A DNA stretch of 64,000 nt from Chromatiales bacterium (GCA_027076325.1 JALTJZ010000014.1:1-64000); one strand, 5' to 3'; numbered from the stretch's first letter, positions 15,788 through 25,803 are shown. Translations and numbers: made by a program. The notes: generated by a model from the letters alone, not told the origin.

Positions 15788-17896
15788 ATGGCAGGACAAG
15801 CAGTTTCATTTGGGCGACTCAAGAAAATAAACTATCAGGGGCTGGGTGCACCTTTACTACTCGTTGTTATGATAGCAATGATTATTGTACCACTGGCGCC
15901 GATTGCGCTTGATGTTCTGTTTAGTTTTAATATTTCGTTATCACTGATTGTATTACTAGTCACCGTTTATTCATTGAGACCGCTGGATTTTGGGTTGTTC
16001 CCGACCATCCTGTTGATTACGACATTATTGCGTTTAGCCTTGAATGTGGCTTCAACACGTATTGTATTACTGGAAGGTCATACCGGGCCTGATGCTGCCG
16101 GGCAAGTCATTAAAGCCTTTGGTGAATTTGTTATTGGTGGTAACTATGCAGTGGGTATTATTGTTTTTTCTATTTTGGTGATCATTAACTTTGTTGTTAT
16201 CACCAAAGGTGCGACGCGCATATCAGAAGTAAGTGCACGTTTTACTCTGGATGCAATGCCGGGAAAACAAATGGCCATCGATGCAGATTTGAATGCCGGG
16301 TTGATTGATCAGGATGAAGCCCGAACCCGCCGGCAGGAAATTTCAGACGAAGCCGAGTTTTACGGTTCAATGGATGGTGCAAGTAAATTTGTTCGGGGTG
16401 ATGCGATTGCCGGTATTTTAATTTTATTTATAAATATTTTAGGTGGTTTATTAATTGGTGTGGGTCAGCATGATTTATCTTTTGCTGAGGCTGCCAGAAA
16501 TTATACCTTGCTCACCATTGGTGATGGTTTAGTTGCACAAATACCGGCGTTACTCCTGTCAACGGCAGCAGGTATTATTACAACCCGGGTTTCGAGTTCA
16601 CAAAATATGGGTGAGCAGGTTTTAAATCAACTTTTTGCTAATCCACGTTCACTGGCTGTTACCGCTGGCATTTTAGGCATAATAGGTGTTATCCCCGGTA
16701 TGCCTAATTTTGCTTTTTTAACTCTTGCGGCTATTTGCGGCACAGGTGCTTACCTGATTGCTCGAAAAAGTCGCCAGCACGTTGCAGAAAAAAAACAACA
16801 GCAACAACAGCAGGTTTCCAATGATCAAGATGTAAAAGAACTCAGTTGGGATGATGTTACCCCACTTGATGCGATTGGTCTGGAAGTGGGTTATCGACTT
16901 ATTCCAATGGTTGATAAAGCACAAGGTGGTCAGTTGATGAGCCGTATTAAAGGGGTGCGAAAAAAATTATCTCAGGAGCTGGGGTTTCTGATTCCTTCAG
17001 TGCATATTCGTGACAACCTGGAATTGCCCCCCATCGGTTATCGTATTACATTGCTGGGTGTGACCGTTGGTGAAGCAGAAATACAACCAGACAAAGAGCT
17101 GGCGATTAATCCAGGGCAGGTTTTTGGTAGCTTACAGGGTATCGAAACGACCGATCCGGCCTTTGGTTTAGATGCGATATGGATTGCGAATAACCAGCGT
17201 GACCAGGCACAAACGCTGGGTTATACCGTGGTGGATCCGAATACGGTGATTGCCACTCACCTGAGCCAGTTATTACAGACCCATGCCCACGAACTGTTAG
17301 GTCATGAAGAAGTGCAGCAGTTACTGGATTTACTGGCGAAGACGGCACCAAAACTGGTGGAAAATTTAATTCCCGATACCCTGTCTCTGGGGGTGGTGGT
17401 ACGCGTATTACAAAACCTGCTCGAAGAAAATGTTCCCATTCGTGATATCCGAACCATTGCCGAGACTTTGGCAGAGCATGCTGTGAAGAGTCAAGATGCT
17501 GACATTCTGACCGGAATGGTCAGGATTGCACTGGGACGGCTAATTGTCCAGCAAATCAATGGGATGGAGCGTGAACTCCCCGTTATTACACTCGACCCAA
17601 CATTGGAACAGTTGTTGCATCAGTCTATACAGTCCACGGATGGAATCGGTGGTGGCGTTGAGCCGGGGCTGGCCGAGCGGCTGCACAGCGCACTGGAAGA
17701 GTCGGCGCAAAAGCAGGAATTAGCTGGCCAACCCGCAATATTGCTGGTATCGGCAGCACTTAGAACCATGCTGGCACGGTTTGTAAAACATACGATTTCA
17801 GGTTTACATGTACTGTCTTACAACGAAATACCAACGGACAAGCAGATAAAAATTATTGCAACGGTTGGCCAGACAAATGAAATACCAGGCCAGTGA
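15788..17896 (+). CDS. flhA: flagellar export component FlhA
   Basis: A 702-residue major export-gate protein. Eight N-terminal membrane helices include the FHIPEP-type loop (PGKQMAIDADLNAGLIDQDEARTRR). A Gln-rich linker (about 335-345, KKQQQQQQ) leads to the cytoplasmic nonameric ring domain that binds chaperone-substrate complexes. TAAGG precedes ATG 15788. Family-typical length. Confidence 0.97.
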   Translation: MAGQAVSFGRLKKINYQGLGAPLLLVVMIAMIIVPLAPIALDVLFSFNISLSLIVLLVTVYSLRPLDFGLFPTILLITTLLRLALNVASTRIVLLEGHTGPDAAGQVIKAFGEFVIGGNYAVGIIVFSILVIINFVVITKGATRISEVSARFTLDAMPGKQMAIDADLNAGLIDQDEARTRRQEISDEAEFYGSMDGASKFVRGDAIAGILILFINILGGLLIGVGQHDLSFAEAARNYTLLTIGDGLVAQIPALLLSTAAGIITTRVSSSQNMGEQVLNQLFANPRSLAVTAGILGIIGVIPGMPNFAFLTLAAICGTGAYLIARKSRQHVAEKKQQQQQQVSNDQDVKELSWDDVTPLDAIGLEVGYRLIPMVDKAQGGQLMSRIKGVRKKLSQELGFLIPSVHIRDNLELPPIGYRITLLGVTVGEAEIQPDKELAINPGQVFGSLQGIETTDPAFGLDAIWIANNQRDQAQTLGYTVVDPNTVIATHLSQLLQTHAHELLGHEEVQQLLDLLAKTAPKLVENLIPDTLSLGVVVRVLQNLLEENVPIRDIRTIAETLAEHAVKSQDADILTGMVRIALGRLIVQQINGMERELPVITLDPTLEQLLHQSIQSTDGIGGGVEPGLAERLHSALEESAQKQELAGQPAILLVSAALRTMLARFVKHTISGLHVLSYNEIPTDKQIKIIATVGQTNEIPGQ

Positions 17897-17947
17897 ATGA
17901 ATAAAGGGTGAGCGAATTACAATGTTTTACTTAGAGGCAACAGCAAA

Positions 17948-19273
17948 ATGAAAATAAAACGTTTCCATGCTGAAGATGTACGTACCACAATACGTAAAGT
18001 AAGAGACGCTTTAGGCCCCGATGCTGTTATTTTATCGAACAAGCGAGTCAGTGGGGGTGTCGAAATCGTTGCAGCAATAGATTACGATGAATCACTCGTT
18101 GGAGGCATGGCTGCACAAACAGGTTCAGTTACATCAGCAACAGAAAATACTGACTACAAAGATGCTCAGCCATCATCAGAAAAATCACAAAGACAGCAAG
18201 CTGTCGACGATGTGCGCTATAGTCGTAATATTCCAGCTTCGCAAGCGGGTTCACGAAAGGAAGCAGTAGCTGCCCAGCAATATAATTCAGCTGATCTGGC
18301 CTCAAAATCACAGGACTTATCCGACGTTCAAAATGAAATAAAATCACTGCGTGGTTTACTCCTCAACCAGTTGTCAGGTATGGCATGGGAATCAGAATCG
18401 AAATATCACCCAACACGTACTCGCTTATTACAACGTTTGATTGCACTGGGCTTAAGCCCGCTACTGTCTAAAAAACTCTGTGAAGAAGTGGATGAAACAA
18501 AAGAATTTGATGCTATGTGGCGACATGCTCTGGGTATTTTGTCACATAAATTACCCGTTATTGATAATGGTATTTTAAAAACAGGTGGGGTGATGGCTTT
18601 GGTCGGGCCAACGGGTGTTGGTAAAACAACAACCATTGCAAAATTTGCGGCACGCTATGTTTTACAACATGGCAAGGACAGTGTCGGTCTTATTACAACG
18701 GATAATTTCAGGGTTGCTGCGCATGAGCAGCTAAGAAGTTATGCGCGAATTTTAGGTGTGCCATTACGGATTGCGACTGATAAAGATGAATTGAATGACG
18801 CACTGTATGACCTACGAAATAAAAAACTGGTATTAATTGATACTGCCGGTGTGAGCTTACAGGATGCACAATTACGTGAGCAACTGGATTTGTTAAACAG
18901 CGGCGCAAAAACCATTCATATGTTTTTGGCGCTGGCCGCAAATACCCAACGTAGTGTACTGAATGATGTCGTTACTACGTTTAAACAATCCAGGCTCGAT
19001 GGTTGCATTCTGACTAAAGTTGATGAAACAACCAGCCTGGGTGGTGTGATTTCAGTTGCAGTAGAACAAAATTTAGCTATTTCTTATTTTTGCGATGGTC
19101 AAAAGGTACCGGATGATTTACATATTGCACGTGCACACAACCTTGTGAGTAAAAGTGTTGCAATCATGCAAACAATCACCATGGCAGCGCAGCAAGATTT
19201 GGCAAGTGGTATGTCCAGTGAACATTCTATGGCATTAACAGTTAATGGGATGGTTGCGCATGCTCACGGCTGA
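17948..19273 (+). CDS. flhF: flagellar biogenesis SRP-like GTPase FlhF
   Basis: A 441-residue protein that marks the pole for flagellum assembly. Residues 1-45 match the FlhF start (MKIKRFHAEDVRTTIRKVRD..GPDAVILSNK), then a Ser/Gln-rich basic linker, and the NG GTPase core with P-loop GPTGVGKTT at 220-228, TTDNFRVAAHEQLRSYA, DTAG, and TKVDE. Overlaps flhG at its 3' end. The presence of FlhF/FlhG points to a polar flagellum. Confidence 0.96.
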   Translation: MKIKRFHAEDVRTTIRKVRDALGPDAVILSNKRVSGGVEIVAAIDYDESLVGGMAAQTGSVTSATENTDYKDAQPSSEKSQRQQAVDDVRYSRNIPASQAGSRKEAVAAQQYNSADLASKSQDLSDVQNEIKSLRGLLLNQLSGMAWESESKYHPTRTRLLQRLIALGLSPLLSKKLCEEVDETKEFDAMWRHALGILSHKLPVIDNGILKTGGVMALVGPTGVGKTTTIAKFAARYVLQHGKDSVGLITTDNFRVAAHEQLRSYARILGVPLRIATDKDELNDALYDLRNKKLVLIDTAGVSLQDAQLREQLDLLNSGAKTIHMFLALAANTQRSVLNDVVTTFKQSRLDGCILTKVDETTSLGGVISVAVEQNLAISYFCDGQKVPDDLHIARAHNLVSKSVAIMQTITMAAQQDLASGMSSEHSMALTVNGMVAHAHG

Positions 19274-20150
19274 AGCACAAAATATTTATCAGACTGCTGG
19301 AATCAATGCAATGCAAAAACCACATCCTGTTCGTGTTATTACAGTAACAAGTGGAAAAGGTGGGGTTGGTAAAACAAATGTATCAGCCAATTTAGCCATT
19401 GCTCTGTCTAACCTCGGCAAAAAAGTACTTATTATGGATGCTGATTTAGGCCTGGGTAACATTGATGTGTTACTTGGTTTGCATCCAAAATACACATTAG
19501 AAAGTGTTATTCAGGGTGAACACACGCTGGATGAAGTCATGGTTAATGGCCCAAGTGGTTTAAAAGTGATACCGGCTGCATCCGGCATAAAAAATATGGC
19601 TGAACTTAGTTCAAATCAGCATGCTGGTATTATTCAGGCATTTAGCCAGATTAAACAGGACATTGATGTCCTCATTATTGATACAGCGGCAGGTATTGCC
19701 GACAGTGTGGTGAGCTTTGCCTGTGCCGCGCAGGAAGTGCTGGTTGTGGTTTGTGATGAGCCTGCATCCATTACTGATGCGTACGCACTCATTAAATTAT
19801 TACACAAAGAATACGGGCTGTTCAGATTCAGGATTTTAGCCAATATGGTTAAAAGTGTTCAGAAAGGTCGGGAAGTTTACGATAAATTGGTAAAAGTAAC
19901 TGACCGCTTTCTGGATGTTGCCCTGGAATTTAGTGGTTCGATACCTTATGACGAATCAGTACTGAAAGCGATAAGAAAACAACGTGCGGTGGTTGAAGCG
20001 TTTCCACGCAGTCAGGCTTCCGTATCGTATAAACAGATAGCAGAAAAAACAATCCGTTGGCCGATACCTAAAACAGCAAATGGCCATCTGGAATTTTTTG
20101 TCGAACGACTTATTCAGGGAAATACATTAAATGCGGGGATAAATTCATGA
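19260..20150 (+). CDS. flhG: flagellar number regulator FlhG (FleN), MinD-like ATPase
   Basis: About 296 residues from ATG 19260, which has GGGATGG just upstream; ATG 19245 is an alternative. Deviant Walker A KGGVGKTN, DADLGLGN and DTAAGI motifs, and a C-terminal membrane-targeting region. FlhG limits flagellar number and antagonises FlrA/FleQ. The N-terminal stretch YQTAGINAM is a degenerate form of the DQA(S)GL motif through which FlhG stimulates FlhF GTPase. Its first codons overlap the end of flhF, and its stop overlaps fliA (ATGA). Confidence 0.95.
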   Translation: MLTAEAQNIYQTAGINAMQKPHPVRVITVTSGKGGVGKTNVSANLAIALSNLGKKVLIMDADLGLGNIDVLLGLHPKYTLESVIQGEHTLDEVMVNGPSGLKVIPAASGIKNMAELSSNQHAGIIQAFSQIKQDIDVLIIDTAAGIADSVVSFACAAQEVLVVVCDEPASITDAYALIKLLHKEYGLFRFRILANMVKSVQKGREVYDKLVKVTDRFLDVALEFSGSIPYDESVLKAIRKQRAVVEAFPRSQASVSYKQIAEKTIRWPIPKTANGHLEFFVERLIQGNTLNAGINS

Positions 20151-20887
20151 ATGGACTAGCAATGTATGCAGCGACACAACCAACGGTTGAGCATAATGAT
20201 CTTGTTACACAACATGCTTCACTGGTAAAACGAATTGGTTGTCATTTAATAAATCGTCTGCCAGCAAGTGTGCAGTTAGAAGATTTAATACAGGCCGGTA
20301 TGATTGGTTTACTGGAGGCTTCTCGAAATTATGATGCAGGCCAGGGTGCCAGTTTTGAAACCTATGCCGGTATTCGAATTCGTGGTTCAATGTTGGACGA
20401 AATACGCAAAAATGACTGGGCTCCTCGTTCTGTGCACCGTAAAGCACGCGAAGTTGCTGCTGCCGTACGGGATATTGAAAATGAGTTTGGGCGAGATGCG
20501 CGTGATACAGAAATTGCCGAAACATTGGGTATGTCTCTCGCCGAATATTATAAAATTCTTCAAGACAATAGTTACCACAAGGTTTTAAGTTTCGAAGACA
20601 TGGGAACCGGTGAAGACTCCATGCTGGATAATGTGAGTAACTATGAGCCAGGTATACTTGATGGCTTACAACGTGATGATGTACGGCGCATTGTTTCATC
20701 TGCTATAGCCGGCTTACCTGAACGCGAGCGTCTGGTCATGGCACTTTATTATGATGAAGAACTTAACTTGCGTGAAATTGGTGCTGTTATGGGTGTGAGT
20801 GAGTCACGTGTTAGCCAAATTCATAGTCAGGCCGTTATCCGTTTGCAGGCTCGTATGTCAAATAGAGGGGAAGAGGAAAAATTGTAG
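20147..20887 (+). CDS. fliA: RNA polymerase sigma-28 factor FliA
   Basis: A 246-residue group 3 sigma factor for late flagellar and chemotaxis genes. Region 2 (LIQAGMIGLLEASRNYDAGQGASFETYAGIRIRGSMLDEIRKNDWAPRSVHR) and region 4 (LPERERLVMALYYDEELNLREIGAVMGVSESRVSQIHSQA) are clear, described here by key stretches only. ATGA overlap with flhG; an alternative ATG is at 20162. Candidate FliA promoters in this window lie upstream of cheY and of the 31909 gene. Confidence 0.97.
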   Translation: MNGLAMYAATQPTVEHNDLVTQHASLVKRIGCHLINRLPASVQLEDLIQAGMIGLLEASRNYDAGQGASFETYAGIRIRGSMLDEIRKNDWAPRSVHRKAREVAAAVRDIENEFGRDARDTEIAETLGMSLAEYYKILQDNSYHKVLSFEDMGTGEDSMLDNVSNYEPGILDGLQRDDVRRIVSSAIAGLPERERLVMALYYDEELNLREIGAVMGVSESRVSQIHSQAVIRLQARMSNRGEEEKL

Positions 20888-20896
20888 TTTGTGGAC

Positions 20897-20927
20897 GGGC
20901 ATAGGATGCCCCCATCATTCATTTTTT
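20897..20927 (+). terminator. weak terminator-like hairpin after fliA
   Basis: GGGCAT (20897-20902) pairs with ATGCCC (20906-20911) around a 3-nt loop; a T-run follows at 20922-20927, 11 bases after the stem, so termination may be only partial. Confidence 0.35.
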
Positions 20928-21081
20928 CTTTCAAATACAGTTTACCCCGATCGCTCGCCTGAGTTTCCCCCTTTTTTGCATATCTGGCTGCCAGGCCTTT
21001 CGCTGCATACTCAAATTCTGGCAAACCCATCGTAATCAAATAATAATTATCAATATTTATAATTTATTCCCAATTTCTGCT

Positions 21082-21108
21082 TAAGTTCTTGCCGATTCTG
21101 GCCGATAA
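21082..21108 (+). promoter_or_regulatory. sigma-28 (FliA) promoter upstream of cheY
   Basis: TAAG at 21082-21085, exactly 15 bases, then GCCGATAA at 21101-21108. This matches TAAA-N15-GCCGATAA with one mismatch in the -35. It is 95 bp upstream of the cheY start codon. Confidence 0.8.
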
Positions 21109-21202
21109 AGGTAACGAATATCACCGGAATTAACCGTGTAATTTCAGTGAATAAGCCAAAGAAAAGAAGCTCTTTTCTATATAGCTCATTTGGAGGGACG
21201 CT

Positions 21203-21595
21203 GTGGCTATTGATAAAAAAATGAAGATATTAATTGTTGATGATTTTTCAACAATGCGTCGTATTATTAAAAATTTACTCCGTGATTTAGGGTTTACCAA
21301 TACGGAAGAAGCTGATGATGGTACGACCGCTTTGCCCATGCTACAAACAGGAAAATTTGATTTTCTTGTAACAGACTGGAATATGCCAGGTATGCAAGGT
21401 ATCGACTTGTTAAAGCATGTGCGAGCAGATGATAAGTTGGCATCAATGCCTGTATTAATGGTTACCGCTGAACAAAAACGTGAACAAATTGTTGAAGCGG
21501 CGCAGGCGGGTGTCAATGGTTACATTGTAAAGCCGTTTACTGCACAAACACTAAAAGAAAAACTCGATAAGATTTTTGAACGCATAGAAGGTTAG
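21203..21595 (+). CDS. cheY: chemotaxis response regulator CheY
   Basis: A 130-residue single receiver domain. Acidic pocket Asp13/Asp14, phospho-acceptor Asp58 (VTDWNMPG), Thr88 and Lys110 (VKPF) are all present. GTG start at 21203 with a strong GGAGGG site. Binds FliM after phosphorylation by CheA. First gene after the sigma-28 promoter; cheZ follows 10 bp later. Confidence 0.97.
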   Translation: MAIDKKMKILIVDDFSTMRRIIKNLLRDLGFTNTEEADDGTTALPMLQTGKFDFLVTDWNMPGMQGIDLLKHVRADDKLASMPVLMVTAEQKREQIVEAAQAGVNGYIVKPFTAQTLKEKLDKIFERIEG

Positions 21596-21605
21596 GGGTT
21601 GTGGT

Positions 21606-22343
21606 ATGGAGCAACAATATAATTTGCTATCCACTGAGAATATCGCAAAAGTTAAAAATCTTTTAGCGAGTATGGAAGCAGGTGATCTTGAAAAATCACA
21701 GGATTATTTTGATGAATTGGCTGAGATGCGTGAAAGCGAGTTATACCAGGAAATTGGTAAATTAACCCGTGAACTACATGATTCAATCAATACTTTTGGT
21801 CTGGATGATCGTTTGACAGACATTGCAGAAGATGAAATTCCAGATGCACGGCAGCGTTTGGCACATGTTATTACCATGACAGATGAAGCTGCAAATAATA
21901 CATTAACTGCTGTTGAAGAATCCATGCCGTTATGTGAACAGGTTTTAAATGCAACACGCAGTGTCGAAAATGAATGGCAGCGATTTTCAAATAGAGAACT
22001 TAATATTAATGAATTTAAAAAATTAAGCAAGGAATTAAAAAGTTATTTTGAAATAAATTCAAACAGTGCGGCAAAGATTAATGAACATTTAAATAAGGTA
22101 TTAATGGCACAAGGTTTTCAGGACTTAACCAGTCAGATTATAAAGAGAGTAATTTCTCTGGTTGAGGAAGTTGAAATAAGCATGGTTAATATTATTCAAC
22201 TAGCAGGTTCCAGGCCGAATAAAAGTAACAAAACTGGAAATAGTGAAAAACTTGATGGGCCAGTTGTTCCCGGGCTGGAACAGTCAAGTACGGTATCTGG
22301 CCAGGACGAAGTTGACGATTTACTTTCAAGTTTAGGATTTTAA
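21606..22343 (+). CDS. cheZ: protein phosphatase CheZ
   Basis: A 245-residue helical CheY-P phosphatase. The catalytic region has GFQDLTSQIIKRV with the essential Gln. The last 14 residues (GQDEVDDLLSSLGF) are the CheY-tethering amphipathic tail. Two long helices with acidic heptads make up the rest. Sits between cheY and cheA. Confidence 0.96.
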   Translation: MEQQYNLLSTENIAKVKNLLASMEAGDLEKSQDYFDELAEMRESELYQEIGKLTRELHDSINTFGLDDRLTDIAEDEIPDARQRLAHVITMTDEAANNTLTAVEESMPLCEQVLNATRSVENEWQRFSNRELNINEFKKLSKELKSYFEINSNSAAKINEHLNKVLMAQGFQDLTSQIIKRVISLVEEVEISMVNIIQLAGSRPNKSNKTGNSEKLDGPVVPGLEQSSTVSGQDEVDDLLSSLGF

Positions 22344-22354
22344 AGGCGGCAGTC

Positions 22355-24634
22355 GTGGATGATGAACTATTAGAAGACTTTTTAATTGAAGCGGGTGAGA
22401 TTCTCGAACGGTTAAATGAAGAGCTTGTTGAGCTCGAAAACTCTCCCGGAGATATGGATCTATTAAACTCTATATTCCGTGGTTTTCATACTATAAAAGG
22501 TGGCGCAGGGTTCTTAGCAATTGAACCTATGGTTGCCGTTTGTCATCGGGCTGAAGATGTTTTTAACATGGTTCGCAATGGTGAACGTGAAATTAATACT
22601 CGCTTAATGGACACTATTTTGCCGGTGCTTGATGTGCTTAATGATCAGTTTGATGCATTGCGTGCAGGTAGCGAGACAGAAGAGGTTGACCCTGAGCTCC
22701 TTGCAGCATTAGATGGAATTATTAAAGGTGAAGTGGCTGTTGAATCTGACAAGGTTACAGAAGAACCTGTGCCAGAAAAAACTGTACCAGAAGAAACGAT
22801 GCCAGAACAATCAGGTGTGCCAGAAGAACCCGATGTGGCGGTTAGTGACACAAATAGTGATGATGCTCTTGTTGGTGGTGGTGAAGACATTACTGACGAT
22901 GAATTTAATGTGCTGCTAGATGCATTGGATGGAAAAGAAACAGCTATATCCGAGACAGAAGAAGCCACCGATAAAGACGATGATGACTTATTTGGCATGG
23001 ATGATGATGCTGGAAGTGCTGATACAGATGAAATTACTGAAGATGAATTTGAAGCCTTATTGGATCAAATACATGGCGAAGGTTCAATTGATACCACAAA
23101 TATAGAAAAGCAGAAAACGCCATCGCCAGAAGCGACAGATGATAACGAATCGAAAGCCACTAATTCAGATCCAAGTACTGCTAGTGACTCAATGAAACCA
23201 GTGAATGATGAGATCAGTGATGATGAATTTGAGTCGCTTCTGGATGATTTACATGGTGCCGGTAAAATTGACACGGCAAAAGTTGCTGCAAAGAGTTTTG
23301 GTAACACATCATCTGAAAAGCCAGCCGCTGTACCTAAAGAAAAAACAGCAGCTAAAAAAGAAGTAGCAGAAGAATCAGCTGCAGCCAAACCTGCAGCAAA
23401 GCCAACGTCAGCAGAAACACCAAAAGTAGCAGAAAAGCCGAAGCCTGCAGTAGCAAAAGATACCAAACAGCCCGTTGAAACATCGGTTCGAGTGGACACT
23501 GCCCGACTTGACGAAATAATGAATATGGTGGGTGAACTGGTACTTGTGCGCAATCGGCTAACACGATTAGGATCCATGATAGCTGGCGAAGAAATGTCGA
23601 AAGCGGTTGCAAATCTGGATTTAGTAACGGCAGATCTGCAATTATCCGTAATGAAAACCCGAATGCAACCGATTAAAAAAGTGTTTGGGCGTTTTCCTCG
23701 TGTGGTTAGAGATTTAGCGCGTAGTTTGAAGAAAGAAATTCGCCTGGAAATGATGGGTGAAGACACCGATCTGGATAAAAACCTGGTTGAAGCTTTAGCG
23801 GATCCACTGGTGCATCTTGTACGTAATTCGGTTGATCATGGTATTGAAATGCCAGATGATCGGGTTGCAGCCGGTAAAGATCGACAGGGCTCTGTTATAT
23901 TATCCGCATCACAGGAAGGTGATCATATTTTGTTATCTATTGAAGATGACGGTAAGGGTATGGATGCCGATGTGTTGCGTAATATTGCGGTTGAACGCGG
24001 CATGTTCGATAAAGATGCCGCTGCACGGATTGATGATCACGAAGCCTATAATTTAATCTTTGAACCGGGGTTTTCAACAAAAAAAGAAATTTCCGATATA
24101 TCCGGTCGTGGTGTGGGAATGGATGTTGTTAAAACCAGCATCACCCAGCTTAATGGCTCAGTCGAAGTGCATTCTAAATGGGGTAAAGGCAGCCGTATTG
24201 AGATAAAAGTGCCGCTTACCCTGGCAATTATGTCGACCTTAATGGTCAGGCTGGGTGAGCAGATGTTTGCTTTACCACTGGTCAATGTCAATGAGATATT
24301 CCATCTCGATCTTACAAAAACAAATATTATGGATGGGCAGCTTGTTACCATTGTCAGGGAAAGAACATTACCTTTGTTTTATTTAAAGCGCTGGCTGGTA
24401 AAAGGTGAAATGGGTGCTGAGCTTCCTAAAGATGGCCATGTTGTTGTTGTATCAATTGGTACACAAAAAGTTTGCTTTCTTGTTGATGAATTAATTGGCC
24501 AGGAAGAAGTTGTTATCAAACCATTAGGTGCACTTTTGCAAGGGCTTTCTGGCCTTGCGGGTGCAACAATTACAGGTGATGGTGGTATTGCCATTATTCT
24601 TGATGTGCCCGGTTTAATGAAACGCTATGTTTAA
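22355..24634 (+). CDS. cheA: chemotaxis histidine kinase CheA
   Basis: A 759-residue kinase from GTG 22355 (GGCGG upstream). P1 Hpt domain with phospho-acceptor His45 (GFHTIKGGAGF). Residues about 110-370 are a long acidic, Pro/Ala/Lys-rich linker without a recognisable folded P2 domain, carrying three copies of a (I)(T/S)(D/E)DEF(N/E)xLLDx(L/I)(D/H)G motif at 179-193, 227-241 and 287-301. P3 dimerisation helices begin near 378; P4 ATPase has HLVRNSVDHGIE, DDGKGMD and GRGVGMDVV; P5 CheW-like domain from about 625. The linker motifs look like the CheY-docking peptides of FliM and CheZ and may replace P2 as the CheY/CheB dock. Confidence 0.96.
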   Translation: MDDELLEDFLIEAGEILERLNEELVELENSPGDMDLLNSIFRGFHTIKGGAGFLAIEPMVAVCHRAEDVFNMVRNGEREINTRLMDTILPVLDVLNDQFDALRAGSETEEVDPELLAALDGIIKGEVAVESDKVTEEPVPEKTVPEETMPEQSGVPEEPDVAVSDTNSDDALVGGGEDITDDEFNVLLDALDGKETAISETEEATDKDDDDLFGMDDDAGSADTDEITEDEFEALLDQIHGEGSIDTTNIEKQKTPSPEATDDNESKATNSDPSTASDSMKPVNDEISDDEFESLLDDLHGAGKIDTAKVAAKSFGNTSSEKPAAVPKEKTAAKKEVAEESAAAKPAAKPTSAETPKVAEKPKPAVAKDTKQPVETSVRVDTARLDEIMNMVGELVLVRNRLTRLGSMIAGEEMSKAVANLDLVTADLQLSVMKTRMQPIKKVFGRFPRVVRDLARSLKKEIRLEMMGEDTDLDKNLVEALADPLVHLVRNSVDHGIEMPDDRVAAGKDRQGSVILSASQEGDHILLSIEDDGKGMDADVLRNIAVERGMFDKDAAARIDDHEAYNLIFEPGFSTKKEISDISGRGVGMDVVKTSITQLNGSVEVHSKWGKGSRIEIKVPLTLAIMSTLMVRLGEQMFALPLVNVNEIFHLDLTKTNIMDGQLVTIVRERTLPLFYLKRWLVKGEMGAELPKDGHVVVVSIGTQKVCFLVDELIGQEEVVIKPLGALLQGLSGLAGATITGDGGIAIILDVPGLMKRYV

Positions 24635-24709
24635 AAGGCCGTTATTGTGTAAGTGATTTGCATGGTCTTTTTCATAAGTTTATGGATATACAGATACTGA
24701 GGATACTAA

Positions 24710-25801
24710 ATGGCAATCCGTGTTTTAGTTGTTGATGATTCCGGTTTTTTTAGACGTCGTGTAAAAGAAATACTTGAGTCAGATCCAATGCTTGAAGTCG
24801 TTGGTCTTGCTGAAAATGGTGAGCAGGCGATAGATGCTGTTAAAAATTTAAAACCTGATGTCGTGACGATGGATATAGAAATGCCTGTTATGGATGGTAT
24901 TACAGCGACACGTAAAATAATGCAGACGACACCTACGTCTATCATTATGTTCTCTTCGCTAACAACTGAAGGTGCAAAGTCGACCTTAGATGCATTGGAT
25001 GCAGGTGCTGTTGACTTTCTTCCTAAACGATTTGAAGATATTTCAAACGATAAAGAAGAAGCAAAAAAACTACTCTGCCAGCGGGTTAAAGATCTAGGGC
25101 GCGGCCGTTCTTCTGTTGTTAATAATCCGCCTGGTTCCTCTAGTGTCAGCCGGCATGCGACTAACACTAAACAAGTAACAAAAACGACATTAGCAACTTC
25201 TCCAAGGGTTGCAGTAAAAGAAAACCTGTCAACAAAAATTAAGCTGGTTGCAATTGGAACATCTACAGGTGGGCCTGTTGCCTTGCAAAAAGTACTTGTC
25301 GAATTACCAAAAAATTTTCCAGTGCCGATTGTCGTTGTTCAGCATATGCCAGGAAGTTTTACAGGGGCTTTCTCTGAGCGTTTAAATCAGCAATGTAAGA
25401 TAAATGTAAAAGAGGCCGAGTCAGGCGATAAATTAAAAGCGGGTGTGGCATATATTGCACCGGGTGGTAAGCAAATGATTGTGGAAAAAGTTGCTGGTCA
25501 GTTAACCTTAAGAGTTGTTGACGAAATTCCAAATCAAACTTATAAGCCCTCAGTTGATGTTACCTATGCATCAATTAATAAAGTTTTACCAGCGAATACC
25601 TTAGCCGTTATCTTAACAGGAATGGGTGCTGATGGCTGTAAAGGTGCAACATTATTGCATCAATCCGGCTCAATTATATGGGCTCAGGATGAAAATAGTT
25701 GTGTCGTTTATGGCATGCCAGCCGCTGTAGTGGATGCCGGTATTGCAGAGAAAATAATGGACATTAGTAAAGTAGGTGCCAGTATCGTTAAGCGAGTATA
25801 G
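24710..25801 (+). CDS. cheB: chemotaxis methylesterase/response regulator CheB
   Basis: A 363-residue protein: receiver domain with Asp55 (VVTMDIEMP), a Ser/Thr-rich linker, and a C-terminal methylesterase with catalytic Ser185 (GTSTGGPVAL), His212 (VQHMPG) and Asp308 (GMGADGCKG). Removes methyl groups from chemoreceptors for adaptation. No cheR lies beside it in this window; its partner must be elsewhere. Confidence 0.96.
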   Translation: MAIRVLVVDDSGFFRRRVKEILESDPMLEVVGLAENGEQAIDAVKNLKPDVVTMDIEMPVMDGITATRKIMQTTPTSIIMFSSLTTEGAKSTLDALDAGAVDFLPKRFEDISNDKEEAKKLLCQRVKDLGRGRSSVVNNPPGSSSVSRHATNTKQVTKTTLATSPRVAVKENLSTKIKLVAIGTSTGGPVALQKVLVELPKNFPVPIVVVQHMPGSFTGAFSERLNQQCKINVKEAESGDKLKAGVAYIAPGGKQMIVEKVAGQLTLRVVDEIPNQTYKPSVDVTYASINKVLPANTLAVILTGMGADGCKGATLLHQSGSIIWAQDENSCVVYGMPAAVVDAGIAEKIMDISKVGASIVKRV

Positions 25802-25803
25802 AG

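Larger units (their letters stand above)
20888..21202. other. intergenic region between fliA and cheY
   Basis: 315 bp without a gene. It holds a weak terminator-like hairpin right after fliA and a sigma-28 promoter ahead of cheY; the middle shows nothing else I can name. Confidence 0.7.

Noticed and set aside
23065-23766. Long minus-strand ORF over cheA (233 codons)
   Set aside because: Ser/Ala low-complexity antisense of the biased CheA linker; no independent support.
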